Assembly (NCBI GenBank): GCA_017628775.1
Contig: JAGBYN010000147.1
Coordinates: 1-14,004, forward strand
DNA length: 14,004 bases
Direction: 5' to 3'
From: Bacteroidaceae bacterium
Lineage (GTDB): Bacteria; Bacteroidota; Bacteroidia; Bacteroidales; Bacteroidaceae
Shown: positions 1 through 7,872 of the stretch, piece after piece
Numbering within the stretch: position 1 is the first letter of the stretch
Layout: each line of letters starts with the position of its first letter
The notes under the pieces: model-generated
Database searches by the model: none
What the model was told of the DNA's origin: nothing
The model's input: the letters and a program-made list of their open reading frames with translations, nothing else
Made by a program: the position numbers and the translations under genes

Positions 1-1209
1 ACCACCATTGATTTCAGTCTGGATAACAGGTGCTGAATATACATAACCATCAAGAACGATTGCTACGCAACGCTTGAGGTTCTTACGTGTGATAGAAGCC
101 CATTCACGACCACCTTGTGTTGTCATCGTCATAGAAACGATGGGGTTGTGGTATTGGTCGAAGTCGTCCTTAGCATCAGCGATGATGTCGCCAGCAAGTG
201 CGGGTTGACCGTTAGTGGCCTTCAAAGCGTAGAGAGCAAAGAAGTTGCCTGATTCAGCCTTAACCGACCATGCGAGGTTAATACCCTTAGGCAAAGAAGC
301 CTTAGCCTTTTCTGTTGCAAAAATCTTGTTCACAACAACAGTGTCTGTTGCACGTGCGTAACCCACAACACAACCTTGGTTGTAACCAGCAGGTTGGAGG
401 TGTTGGTAGAGTGTAGTCGCAACAGTATCAACCATAACTTCGATTTGAGCTACAGTATTCAAAGCTGATTGAATTTCACCAATGTTGTATGTTTCCCAGA
501 ATTCGAGGTTTGCACTACCTTGGAGGAGGTTACGAACACGTTCGGGTTCCTTGATACCAGGCATTTCAACCATGATTTGACCTACCTGACCCTTACCGCG
601 AAGGATTTGGATGTTGGGCTGAGCCACACCGAAGCGGTCGATACGTGAACGTACCACTTCATTAGAGTTTGCTACAGCAGCTTCAACTTCTTCGTTAAGT
701 ACTTTTTCTACTTGTGCGTCGGTTGAAGTGTAGGTGATGCCCTTTTCCTTGAGCTTAGTCGCAAAGATACCGCCCAATTTGTTTTCACCCTTAATGTTTT
801 GGTATGCCTTAACGAAGAGCTCTACGAAGTCGCCCTTACCCTTGTCTGCACCTTGCTTTGCTTCTGCAATAGCTTGGAGCACTTCAGCATCCTTAGCATT
901 TTCTTGACCTGCGAGATTCTTGATCACATCGGGTACGCTGACTTCGAGGATAACGTTCATACCGCCCTTTAAGTCAAGACCGAGACCAATTTGCATCTCT
1001 TCACATTCCTTCAAGGTCTTCCAGTTGAGGTAAACCTTTTCGTTACGCATAGAGTCGAGGTAGGCTGCACCTGCATCAACACCTTGTGCTGCAGTGATTT
1101 CAGCTGCCTTCTTGTTGTAATGGCTCGTTACGAATGAGAACGAGAAATAGAAGCAGCAAATCAAAGTCAACAACACTGCGATAACTTTTACAAATCCTTT
1201 GTTTTGCAT
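1..1209 (-). CDS. secD: Protein translocase subunit SecD (N-terminal part, cut by window edge)
   Basis: SecD is the Sec-translocase accessory subunit that uses the proton gradient to help pull exported proteins across the inner membrane. The 403 visible codons are open to the left edge, so the C-terminal membrane part is missing. Visible: a short cytoplasmic start, one hydrophobic segment (about residues 7-26), then a periplasmic region. That region has the family signature GLDLKGG with Asp at residue 79, the SRIDRFGVAQPNI block near residue 190, and VAIVLDGYVYSAPVI close to the edge. In Bacteroidota SecD is usually fused to SecF as one protein of about 1000 residues; that cannot be tested here. 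The start at 1209 is the first Met before the hydrophobic segment, with an A/T-rich leader lacking a clear Shine-Dalgarno. It appears to be transcribed alone from its own promoter. Confidence 0.95.
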   Translation of the reverse strand, partial: MQNKGFVKVIAVLLTLICCFYFSFSFVTSHYNKKAAEITAAQGVDAGAAYLDSMRNEKVYLNWKTLKECEEMQIGLGLDLKGGMNVILEVSVPDVIKNLAGQENAKDAEVLQAIAEAKQGADKGKGDFVELFVKAYQNIKGENKLGGIFATKLKEKGITYTSTDAQVEKVLNEEVEAAVANSNEVVRSRIDRFGVAQPNIQILRGKGQVGQIMVEMPGIKEPERVRNLLQGSANLEFWETYNIGEIQSALNTVAQIEVMVDTVATTLYQHLQPAGYNQGCVVGYARATDTVVVNKIFATEKAKASLPKGINLAWSVKAESGNFFALYALKATNGQPALAGDIIADAKDDFDQYHNPIVSMTMTTQGGREWASITRKNLKRCVAIVLDGYVYSAPVIQTEINGG

Positions 1210-1299
1210 TGTGTTTATAGTATTTATTATTGTTAATTTCAATGCCAAAATTCGCCCCTATAAGAGTGCAAGAAGCCTACAGGGACAATTTTCAACGTG

Positions 1300-1307
1300 C
1301 AAATATA
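1300..1307 (-). promoter_or_regulatory. Bacteroidota-type -7 promoter element for secD
   Basis: On the minus strand this reads TATATTTG, a full match to the Bacteroidota TAnnTTTG consensus. It sits about 90 bases before the secD start. No TTG is visible at the usual -33 spacing, only TTTCG a little further upstream. The A/T-rich untranslated leader would be about 85 bases. Confidence 0.6.
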
Positions 1308-1436
1308 CAAGTTTTTTCTAAAACGAAACCTTTTACACCCCACAAATTGTTAAATTGAGATACGTATAGGTGGATAATTGACTAAAATTGAGATAAAAAA
1401 GTGGGATAACTTGTTGCAATCGTTTGGTATGGCCTG

Positions 1437-1979
1437 CTATGCAAGTGGCAGGCGTTTCAAAAATTCCCACATCACGATACCTGCCGTGACCGACACGTTG
1501 AGCGAGTGCTTCGTGCCATACTGAGGAATTTCAAGGGCATAATGCGAAGCATCAACCACCTCCTGCTTCACGCCCTTCACTTCATTGCCCAGCACCACGG
1601 CATATTTCTTTGTGGCATCGAGGGTTAAGTCGGGCAGCAACACGCTGTTGTGCACCTGCTCCACAGCAAAAACGATGTAGCCTTCGGCTTTGAGTTGCTC
1701 TACCGCCTCGAGCGTATCTGCCCAATACTGCCACGCCACACTATCCTCTGCGCCTAAAGCCGTTTTATGGATTTCGGGCGAGGGCGGACAAGCCGTAATG
1801 CCACAAAGATACACGCCTTGAAGGCGAAAAGCATCGGCCGTGCGAAATACGCTGCCCACGTTATGCAGACTGCGAACATTGTCGAGCACAACGACAAGGG
1901 GAAGTTTATCGGCCGCTTTGAAACTCTGAACGTCCATACGGCCCATTTCCTCAATAGTAAGTTTACGCATAGAATTCAT
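1437..1979 (-). CDS. SpoU/TrmH-family RNA 2'-O-methyltransferase
   Basis: This 180-residue SAM-dependent methyltransferase is of the SPOUT (knotted) class, which methylates ribose 2'-OH groups in tRNA or rRNA. All three SpoU motifs are present. Motif 1 is NVGSVFRTA (40-48), with the Asn and Arg typical of the catalytic site. Motif 2 is VVLGNEVKGV (128-137). Motif 3 is IPQYGTKHSLNVSVTAGI (151-168), which forms the SAM-binding knot. It has no N-terminal substrate-binding extension as in RlmB, so it is the short TrmH/TrmL-like form; the exact target nucleotide cannot be read from sequence. Met1 (1979) and Met4 (1970) are both possible starts. It diverges from miaB, another RNA-modification gene, with about 180 bases between them. 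Confidence 0.9.
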   Translation of the reverse strand: MNSMRKLTIEEMGRMDVQSFKAADKLPLVVVLDNVRSLHNVGSVFRTADAFRLQGVYLCGITACPPSPEIHKTALGAEDSVAWQYWADTLEAVEQLKAEGYIVFAVEQVHNSVLLPDLTLDATKKYAVVLGNEVKGVKQEVVDASHYALEIPQYGTKHSLNVSVTAGIVMWEFLKRLPLA

Positions 1980-2001
1980 CTAACAAAAGTTAAAGGGTCG
2001 G

Positions 2002-2009
2002 CAAAGTTA
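2002..2009 (-). promoter_or_regulatory. -7 promoter element for the SpoU-family methyltransferase
   Basis: Reads TAACTTTG on the minus strand, a full TAnnTTTG match, about 22 bases before the gene. The untranslated leader would be about 15 bases. It lies 11 bases from the opposing miaB element, so the two promoters overlap. Confidence 0.6.
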
Positions 2010-2020
2010 CAATTTTTTAC

Positions 2021-2028
2021 TAATTTTG
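2021..2028 (+). promoter_or_regulatory. -7 promoter element for miaB
   Basis: Reads TAATTTTG, a full TAnnTTTG match, about 130 bases upstream of the miaB start. No good -33 TTG is visible at the usual spacing. It overlaps the divergent promoter of the methyltransferase gene. Confidence 0.5.
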
Positions 2029-2159
2029 CAGCAGATTTTGAAAGGTTTAAGCGATTAGGCTTCTTCCTCGCAAAAAGATTTAGTTTTACAGCTCTCTTCT
2101 TTTAAGGTTACCTTAATTATTCGAACAAAATCCCACCTATATATTATAAAACAGGATTT

Positions 2160-3482
2160 ATGAAAAAACTTTACATAGAAACGTACGGCTGCCAGATGAA
2201 TGTGGCCGACAGTGAAGTGGTGGCATCGATCATGCAAATGGCTGATTACGACACCTGTGAGTCGCTCGACGAGGCTGATGCCGTATTCCTCAACACGTGT
2301 TCCGTGCGCGACAATGCCGAACAGAAGATCGTTCACCGCCTCGAGGCCCTGAACGCCTTGAAGCGCAAGGGCAGAAAGCTCATCATCGGTGTGTTGGGCT
2401 GTATGGCTGAACGCGTTAAGGAAGAACTCATCACGGTGCATAAGGCCGACCTCGTGGCGGGTCCTGATGCTTACCTCTCCTTGCCCCACCTCATCGCACA
2501 GGCTGAGCTGGGCGAGAAAGCCATCGACGTAGAGTTATCGCTCACCGAGACCTATCGCGATGTTGTGCCTCAGCGCGTTCACGGCAATCACCTGTCAGGC
2601 TTTGTCAGCATCATGCGTGGATGCAATAACTTCTGCCACTATTGCATCGTGCCCTACACCCGCGGTCGCGAACGCTCAAGAGACATTGAAAGCATCCTCA
2701 CTGAAGTCAAGGACCTTGAGGCACGTGGCTATAAGGAAGTGACGTTGCTCGGACAAAACGTGAACTCATACCGCTGGACGGCTAACGATAGCGACCAGGA
2801 AATTGCATTCCCTGAATTGTTGCGCCGAGTAGCGCGTGCCGTTCCGGGTATGCGTGTGCGCTTCACCACCTCGCACCCCAAGGACATGTCCGACGAAACG
2901 CTCCATGTCATTGCCGAAGAACCCAACGTGTGCAAACACATCCACTTGCCCGTACAAAGTGGATCGAACCGCGTACTTAAATTAATGAACCGCAAATACA
3001 CCCGCGAGTGGTACCTCGACCGTGTGGCGGCCATTCGTCGCATCATCCCTGAATGCGGACTCTCCACCGACATTTTTGCCGGCTATAGCTCTGAAACAGA
3101 GGAGGACCACCAGGAATCGCTCTCGCTCATGCGCCTGTGTGCCTACGACTCTGCGTTTATGTTCAAGTACTCCGAACGCCCAGGCACCTTCGCTTCAAAG
3201 CATTACCCCGACGACATCGACGAAGCCACAAAGATCCGTCGCTTGGAAGAACTCATCGCCCTTCAAAACGAACTTTCTTTGGCTGCCAACCAAGCCTGTA
3301 TTGGCAAGACCTACGAGGTGCTCATTGAAGGCACGTCAAAGCGTTCGCGCGAGCAACTCTTCGGACGCACCGAGCAAAACAAGGTTGTGGTGTTCAACCG
3401 TGGCGGCCATCACCCCGGACAAACCGTGAGCGTACGCATCACTGGCGCCTCATCTGCGACATTGCAGGGCGAATTGGTGTAA
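2160..3482 (+). CDS. miaB: tRNA-2-methylthio-N6-dimethylallyladenosine synthase MiaB
   Basis: MiaB is the radical-SAM methylthiotransferase that converts i6A37 to ms2i6A37 in tRNAs reading UNN codons, stabilising codon-anticodon pairing. The N-terminal UPF0004 domain (about 1-120) contributes three cluster ligands: Cys11 (TYGCQMN), Cys47 (NTCSVRD) and Cys81 (LGCMAER). The radical-SAM core begins with the CxxxCxxC motif, Cys155, Cys159 and Cys162, in MRGCNNFCHYCIVPYTRGRE, which ligates the second 4Fe-4S cluster. The C-terminal part (about 375-440) fits a TRAM RNA-binding domain. At 440 residues it is the normal family length. NTCSVRDNAEQK and IVPYTRGRERSR favour MiaB over MtaB or RimO. AGGA lies just before the ATG at 2160. 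Confidence 0.96.
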   Translation: MKKLYIETYGCQMNVADSEVVASIMQMADYDTCESLDEADAVFLNTCSVRDNAEQKIVHRLEALNALKRKGRKLIIGVLGCMAERVKEELITVHKADLVAGPDAYLSLPHLIAQAELGEKAIDVELSLTETYRDVVPQRVHGNHLSGFVSIMRGCNNFCHYCIVPYTRGRERSRDIESILTEVKDLEARGYKEVTLLGQNVNSYRWTANDSDQEIAFPELLRRVARAVPGMRVRFTTSHPKDMSDETLHVIAEEPNVCKHIHLPVQSGSNRVLKLMNRKYTREWYLDRVAAIRRIIPECGLSTDIFAGYSSETEEDHQESLSLMRLCAYDSAFMFKYSERPGTFASKHYPDDIDEATKIRRLEELIALQNELSLAANQACIGKTYEVLIEGTSKRSREQLFGRTEQNKVVVFNRGGHHPGQTVSVRITGASSATLQGELV

Positions 3483-3515
3483 CACTGGTAAGGACTTTCT
3501 AAACGACGCATCCCT

Positions 3516-3647
3516 ATGGTAGCCAACAAGAAAAACCCCTTTGCGTACAAGGCTAAGGCCAGTGCCAAAAAGAAGGCAACAGGAAAACGCGTGGGCAAGT
3601 CAAAACCCGAAAAAGCCAATAACCAGCGCAATAGAATCATCAAATAA
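3516..3647 (+). CDS. Small lysine-rich hypothetical protein (43 aa)
   Basis: A short ORF starts 33 bases after the miaB stop, beginning MVANKKNPFAYKAKAS. About 15 of its 43 residues are Lys or Arg, and there is no hydrophobic segment. It has no internal stop and ends in TAA. The composition would suit a nucleic-acid-binding peptide, but I do not recognise a family and it is not the ribosomal THX type. AAGGA lies about 20 bases upstream, farther than usual for a Shine-Dalgarno. Its position directly behind miaB suggests co-transcription if it is real. Chance cannot be excluded at this length. Confidence 0.45.
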   Translation: MVANKKNPFAYKAKASAKKKATGKRVGKSKPEKANNQRNRIIK

Positions 3648-3765
3648 AAGAATGCGTCATGTCGTTTCAGGCAGGTTCTGTAATTTATTCAAACAGAGTT
3701 CTCGCCAACGCGTCGCTTTGACGTCAAAATGAGTTCTTGGATACCCACCATTATTATAAAGAACT

Positions 3766-4206
3766 ATGGAAACAAACAGATTCTACCGTAAGTTTTGCAG
3801 AATAAGGGATGCCGTATATACCTTTGCCAAGCGCATGCCACTCCTGGGTACAGGGATTTATCTCATAGCCGTCGCACTGATGTGGAAGTACATTCTAACG
3901 TGTGAGTTCAACACAACGCAGTATATCTTGGCCGGGGCGTTTACGGCAATATTGCAATTAACTTACATTATACGCGCTAAGTTTCAGCAAAACAGATTTC
4001 TGAATATTGTGATGCAGATTCTCTTTTTCTGTTGCTGGTGGCCCACGGCCATAGTCGGAGCTGGGGGATATTCTTCCTTCAGAGCATTCTTCAGAGAGGA
4101 TGGCGAGATTACAACCTTCCCCCTTTTTTTCATCATCAGTTACTTTTCATTCATATTTCTTCATGGTGCCATGGAGGCTTTTCATGAAAAGGGTGGGTAT
4201 GATTGA
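3766..4206 (+). CDS. Hypothetical inner-membrane protein, four predicted helices
   Basis: This 146-residue protein is not one I recognise. A basic N-terminus (several Arg and Lys in the first 24 residues) precedes four hydrophobic segments at roughly residues 25-45, 52-71, 80-101 and 118-138. The third contains the unusual FFCCWWP cluster. The first helix is not a cleavable signal peptide, so this is probably an integral inner-membrane protein with a cytoplasmic N-terminus. Its codons are clearly more A/T-rich than those of miaB or hsdM, which may mean later arrival. The upstream gap of about 120 bases has no convincing TAnnTTTG promoter. The stop codon TGA is also the first three bases of a tandem repeat. 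No function is assigned. Confidence 0.75.
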   Translation: METNRFYRKFCRIRDAVYTFAKRMPLLGTGIYLIAVALMWKYILTCEFNTTQYILAGAFTAILQLTYIIRAKFQQNRFLNIVMQILFFCCWWPTAIVGAGGYSSFRAFFREDGEITTFPLFFIISYFSFIFLHGAMEAFHEKGGYD

Positions 4207-4238
4207 GAGTTGAGAGATGAGAGTTGAGAGATGAGAGA
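4204..4238. repeat. 14-bp tandem repeat starting at the stop codon
   Basis: Two exact copies of TGAGAGTTGAGAGA (4204-4217 and 4218-4231) are followed by a half copy. The first copy begins with the TGA stop of the membrane-protein gene. Confidence 0.9.
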
Positions 4239-4268
4239 TAAGGTCATTAAGGTCTTTAAGGTCGCAAG
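4239..4268. repeat. Short AAGGTC-containing direct repeats
   Basis: AAGGTC occurs three times at about 10-base spacing, in the pattern TAAGGTCAT then TAAGGTCTTT then AAGGTCGC. It lies directly between the 14-bp repeat and the 9-bp repeat. Confidence 0.7.
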
Positions 4269-4290
4269 GCTTGCGTTAATTTTTGAATCT

Positions 4291-4371
4291 CTAGAGTATC
4301 TAGAAATTCTAGAACATCTAGGACATCTAGAGCATCTAGAAAATCTATACTTCCTATAACTTCTATAGCCC
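4291..4371. repeat. 9-bp tandem repeat, nine units (CTAGAnnAT type)
   Basis: Nine consecutive 9-base units each begin with CTA. The first six follow CTAGRnnWT (CTAGAGTAT, CTAGAAATT, CTAGAACAT, CTAGGACAT, CTAGAGCAT, CTAGAAAAT), and the last three degenerate to CTATxxxxx. Most early junctions form the palindrome TCTAGA. No convincing gene covers it. Confidence 0.9.
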
Positions 4372-4375
4372 CAAT

Positions 4376-4423
4376 AAAAACTCAGCACGCAAGCAACAAT
4401 CGTTGCCTGCGTGCTGAATTTTT
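4376..4423. terminator. Bidirectional rho-independent terminator
   Basis: A 15-base stem (CAGCACGCAAGCAAC at 4383-4397 with its complement at 4402-4416) has one non-Watson-Crick position and a four-base loop. It is flanked by A5 on the left and T5 on the right, so it can end transcription on either strand. It serves the antiporter gene (stop 14 bases away on the minus strand) and the plus-strand membrane-protein gene. Confidence 0.88.
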
Positions 4424-4436
4424 ATCCCCCCCTGCC

Positions 4437-6437
4437 TTAGAGCTGTTCGGGGTAAATGATAAGTAAGTTATTAGAAGAGAAATAGCGTTCTATCTGTTCT
4501 TCAAGATGGTCCATATAATTATGGCGCGAGAGCGTGCCCTTGCGGCTGACGATAAACACCACGAGGTGGTCGGGCTTCGTGTGGTTTGCCACATGAATGA
4601 AGTCGTGCCACTCACGATACTCCACGGGCTCAATCTTAATATTGAATTTCTTTTTGTTCCACACATTGCCAATTTCAGCAATCGTGCCTTTACCGCTATA
4701 CACCTTTACGGGACATGCGATTTGCGATGCCAACTGAGCCACGCGCCTGCTCCACTGTTCAAAGCCGGGTTCAAACTCCGCCTTACGGGGCACCACAAGT
4801 TGAATCTTATTAATGGTGTTCAGCGGGATGTTATTGCGGTAAATCATCACCTGCTTGCGAATGGAGTGCAGCAAGTCGCTCGTCATTTGTCCGAGGTAGA
4901 GGTCGGTGAGGCGTGCCTTATGGTGCAAACCGAGCAAGAGGTCGGAGCATTGGTTTTCCATCATCGTGTGGTAAATCCCTGTAATGATATTCACCGACCA
5001 TCGTGAGCGCGTTTGCAGTTCCACATGGGCAGCAGCAGCGATGCGTGCTGCAAAATCCAAATTCTTAAGCCCTTGTTGTCGGCGCGATTCATCATTATCA
5101 AGCACGATGTGGAGCGCCTCAATGGGTTCCTTCGTTTCGGTGCGTCGCAACATCAGCGCGGCATTAACCAGAGGCGCCACAGTGTCTGGATTTGAAAGGG
5201 CTATAAGGATTTTATCGGTGTCGTGCGAGGTTTTCAAACTCGTTTCCTGCTTGGTGAGCAACAAATGGCGGGCAGTGGTTTCGGTCACTATCGACGACAC
5301 GATGCAGGTGGCGAGAATCAAAATCATGGCACCATTGAGCACATTCTCATCCAGCAAACGCGAGCCATCGGGCAGGATAATGCCATAACCCACGAGCACG
5401 ATGGCAAGGGTGGCTGCAGCACGCGAGTTGGTGAGGCCGTAAATCAGTTTGCGGTCGCCCGACGTCATGTGAAAAATCTTTTGCGTGGCGAAGGCTGCCA
5501 GCCATTTTGTGGTGAGCGCCACCACAACCATAACGATTGAAACGATGATGGCATCCATATGCGTCAGCGCACGCAAGTTAATGAGCATCCCCACACCAAT
5601 CAGGAAATAAGGGATGAACAGGGCGTTACCCACAAACTCAATGTGCGACATCAAGGGCGACACGGGCGGAATCTGGCGGTTGAGCACAATACCCACCAAG
5701 AAAGCACCTAAGATACCTTCGATACCCACAATTTCCATGAGTCCGGCACCCAAGAACACCAGCGCAAGCACAAAGACATATTGAACCACACTCTCGCCCC
5801 AGCGGCGGAAAAACCAACGACAAATAATGGGGAATGTGTAAATGATAAACAAACCAATCAACACCACTTCAACCACAAGTCGCACCCAAAACCAACCTGT
5901 GGCCTCTTCCTTAAACATACCGCCCACAACGGCAAGCACAAGCAGGGTGAGTACATCGGCCACGATCGTTCCGCCTACGGCAATGCCCACACTTTGATGG
6001 CGCGACAAACCGTGGCGCATCACGATGGGGTAGGAGATGAGCGTGTGTGAGGCATACATCGCCCCCATCAGGATACACGCAGGAATCGTGTAGTTTAAGA
6101 AGGCAACGTTGGCAGCAAAACCCAGAGTTATGGGAAAGATAAAGCTCAACAACCCAAGCGTTATGGCCTTTGCCTTTGTTTTCTGCACATCCTGAAGATT
6201 CATTTCCAAGGACGCCAGAAACATGATGTAGTACATCCCCACCTTGCCAAACAATTCAAAACTGCTGTCGCGGTCCAGGATATGGAAACCATGAGGCCCA
6301 ATCAACACACCTGCGAAGATCATACCCACAATCGAGGGTATGCGCAAGCGTTCAAGCAGCATTGGCGCAAAAAGGATAATGCTCAACACCACGAAGAAGA
6401 TCCATGTTGGGTCGGTTATAGGAAGACTTGTTGGCAT
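4437..6437 (-). CDS. CPA2-family cation/proton antiporter with C-terminal cytoplasmic domain
   Basis: This 666-residue inner-membrane transporter probably exchanges Na+ or K+ for protons. Residues about 12-392 form the multi-helix Na+/H+ exchanger domain. Visible CPA2 features are LRIPSIVGMIFAGVLIGPHG (31-50), GTIVADVLTLLVLAV (156-170) with the likely ion-binding Asp161, and the Lys311 region (TTKWLAAF). The family's usual acidic/polar pair is Ala160-Asp161 here, not DD, ND or QD. From about 408 on there are roughly 255 soluble residues, starting ILIALSNPDTVAPLVNAALML, which resemble universal-stress-protein-like domains. The gene is alone on its strand and ends at the bidirectional terminator. 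No full TAnnTTTG lies upstream; TTTCTTTG at 6557-6564 (minus) is one mismatch off. The ion cannot be named. Confidence 0.9.
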   Translation of the reverse strand: MPTSLPITDPTWIFFVVLSIILFAPMLLERLRIPSIVGMIFAGVLIGPHGFHILDRDSSFELFGKVGMYYIMFLASLEMNLQDVQKTKAKAITLGLLSFIFPITLGFAANVAFLNYTIPACILMGAMYASHTLISYPIVMRHGLSRHQSVGIAVGGTIVADVLTLLVLAVVGGMFKEEATGWFWVRLVVEVVLIGLFIIYTFPIICRWFFRRWGESVVQYVFVLALVFLGAGLMEIVGIEGILGAFLVGIVLNRQIPPVSPLMSHIEFVGNALFIPYFLIGVGMLINLRALTHMDAIIVSIVMVVVALTTKWLAAFATQKIFHMTSGDRKLIYGLTNSRAAATLAIVLVGYGIILPDGSRLLDENVLNGAMILILATCIVSSIVTETTARHLLLTKQETSLKTSHDTDKILIALSNPDTVAPLVNAALMLRRTETKEPIEALHIVLDNDESRRQQGLKNLDFAARIAAAAHVELQTRSRWSVNIITGIYHTMMENQCSDLLLGLHHKARLTDLYLGQMTSDLLHSIRKQVMIYRNNIPLNTINKIQLVVPRKAEFEPGFEQWSRRVAQLASQIACPVKVYSGKGTIAEIGNVWNKKKFNIKIEPVEYREWHDFIHVANHTKPDHLVVFIVSRKGTLSRHNYMDHLEEQIERYFSSNNLLIIYPEQL

Positions 6438-6608
6438 AAATTAGTGAATATTTGCAGTTAAGGATAAAAAATAAAAAAGGGCGAATTTGATGAACCCGCC
6501 TGATAAAACGAAACCCAAGAAATGCTTGAGAATCATTTGTAACCAACATTGTTATGCAAAGAAACGAAAAGTTTGCCACTTACTGTAGTTTGTTTGAATA
6601 GAAAATTT

Positions 6609-6616
6609 TAAATTTG
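6609..6616 (+). promoter_or_regulatory. -7 promoter element for asd
   Basis: TAAATTTG is a full TAnnTTTG match, about 100 bases before the asd start, with TTTG at 6589-6592 as a possible upstream element at slightly short spacing. The remaining leader is very A-rich. Confidence 0.5.
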
Positions 6617-6718
6617 TCGAAAATTAATAAAGAAAGGGCTTTTTTAACCCTATTTCGTGACAAAACAGAGGGATTGTGAAAAATCAAATCGATTACTAAA
6701 AAAAAACAACATAAATCA

Positions 6719-7732
6719 ATGAAAGTAGCTATCGTTGGCGCCAGTGGCGCTGTTGGCCAGGAATTTCTTCGCGTTTTGGCCGAACGCGATTTTCATATCG
6801 ACGAATTGGTCCTTTTCGGTTCTGCACGTTCTGCAGGCACGAAGTATGAATTCAAAGGTAAGGAATACGAAGTGCAATTACTGAAGCACGGCGACGACTT
6901 CAAGGGTGTTGACATTGCCTTCACCTCAGCAGGCGCTGGCGTTTCAAAGGAATACGCTGAAGACATCACACGCTACGGTGCGGTGATGATCGACAACTCT
7001 TCAGCATTCCGCATGGACGAAGATGTGCCCCTCGTGGTGCCTGAATGCAATGCTGCCGACGCCTTAAACCGTCCTCGTGGCATCATTGCCAATCCTAACT
7101 GCACCACAATCATGATGGTTGTGGCACTTCAGGCCTTTGAAAAGATCAGCCACATCCGCCGCATCCACGTAGCCAGCTACCAAGCCGCATCAGGCGCTGG
7201 ACAAGCTGCGATGGACGAACTCTTTGAACAATACCGCCAGGTGTTGGCACAAGAACCTGTAACGGTCGATAAGTTTGCTTATCAGCTTGCATTCAATGTC
7301 ATTCCTCAAATCGACGTGTTCACCGACAATGGATACACGAAGGAAGAGATGAAGATGTATAACGAAACCAAGAAGATCATGCACTCAGACGTTAATGTAT
7401 CGGCTATGTGCGTGCGCGTTCCTGCACTCAGAGCACACTCTGAAAGCATTTGGATCGAAACCGAAGAACCTATCTCTGTGGAACAAGCCAGAAAGGCGGT
7501 TGAAGAGGGCGAAGGTCTCGTACTCATGGACAACCCCGCACAGAAGGAATACCCCATGCCACTCTTCCTCACAGGCAAGGATCCCGTTTACGTGGGCCGC
7601 ATCCGCAAGGATCTTGCAAACCCCAACGGCCTCACATTCTGGATCGTGAGCGACCAAATCAAGAAGGGCGCAGCACTCAACGCCGTGCAAATCGCTGAAT
7701 GGTTGATTAAAAACAATGGCTTGAAGAAGTAA
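6719..7732 (+). CDS. asd: Aspartate-semialdehyde dehydrogenase
   Basis: Asd catalyses the NADPH-dependent reduction of aspartyl phosphate to aspartate-semialdehyde, the branch point to lysine, diaminopimelate, threonine and methionine. The N-terminal NADP-binding fold opens with [11 protein letters not shown] (6-16). The catalytic Cys128 lies in [12 protein letters not shown], Gln155 in SYQAASGAG, and Arg237 and the proton-transfer His240 in [12 protein letters not shown]. At 337 residues it matches the shorter bacterial Asd type. The start at 6719 begins directly with the dinucleotide fold and follows an A-rich leader. The gene is monocistronic, with its own promoter and a downstream terminator shared with tsaE. 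Its codon use resembles that of miaB, consistent with a native housekeeping gene. Confidence 0.96.
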   Translation: MKVAIVGASGAVGQEFLRVLAERDFHIDELVLFGSARSAGTKYEFKGKEYEVQLLKHGDDFKGVDIAFTSAGAGVSKEYAEDITRYGAVMIDNSSAFRMDEDVPLVVPECNAADALNRPRGIIANPNCTTIMMVVALQAFEKISHIRRIHVASYQAASGAGQAAMDELFEQYRQVLAQEPVTVDKFAYQLAFNVIPQIDVFTDNGYTKEEMKMYNETKKIMHSDVNVSAMCVRVPALRAHSESIWIETEEPISVEQARKAVEEGEGLVLMDNPAQKEYPMPLFLTGKDPVYVGRIRKDLANPNGLTFWIVSDQIKKGAALNAVQIAEWLIKNNGLKK

Positions 7733-7823
7733 AGAAAAGCGCAAGCGAGATGAGCGCGTAGCAATCATGCGCCTCGCAATCGCTTGGCCAAAGCCGCTTA
7801 TTCATACTCATATTTAAATAATC

Positions 7824-7857
7824 AGGGGTGTGTTCACGTCACTGTGAGCACACCCCT
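7824..7857. terminator. Bidirectional rho-independent terminator between asd and tsaE
   Basis: Left arm AGGGGTGTGTTCAC (7824-7837), loop GTCACT, right arm GTGAGCACACCCCT (7844-7857): a 14-base stem with one G-T wobble. The flanks are T-rich on the plus side and A/T-rich on the other. It lies between two converging genes. Confidence 0.85.
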
Positions 7858-7872
7858 TTATCTTTTCATGAT

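Noticed and set aside
1352..1395. Direct repeat AAATTGAGATA at 1352 and 1385
   Set aside because: It is only 11 A/T-rich bases twice in an A/T-rich gap, compatible with chance; no hairpin or promoter is attached to it.
1767..2105. 112-codon plus-strand frame opposite the SpoU-type gene
   Set aside because: It is antisense to a gene with all three SpoU motifs and runs across the divergent promoter region; no domain is visible.
4182..4388. Minus-strand 68-codon frame rich in Arg/Ser/Cys
   Set aside because: It is the 9-bp and 14-bp minisatellites and part of the terminator read as codons.
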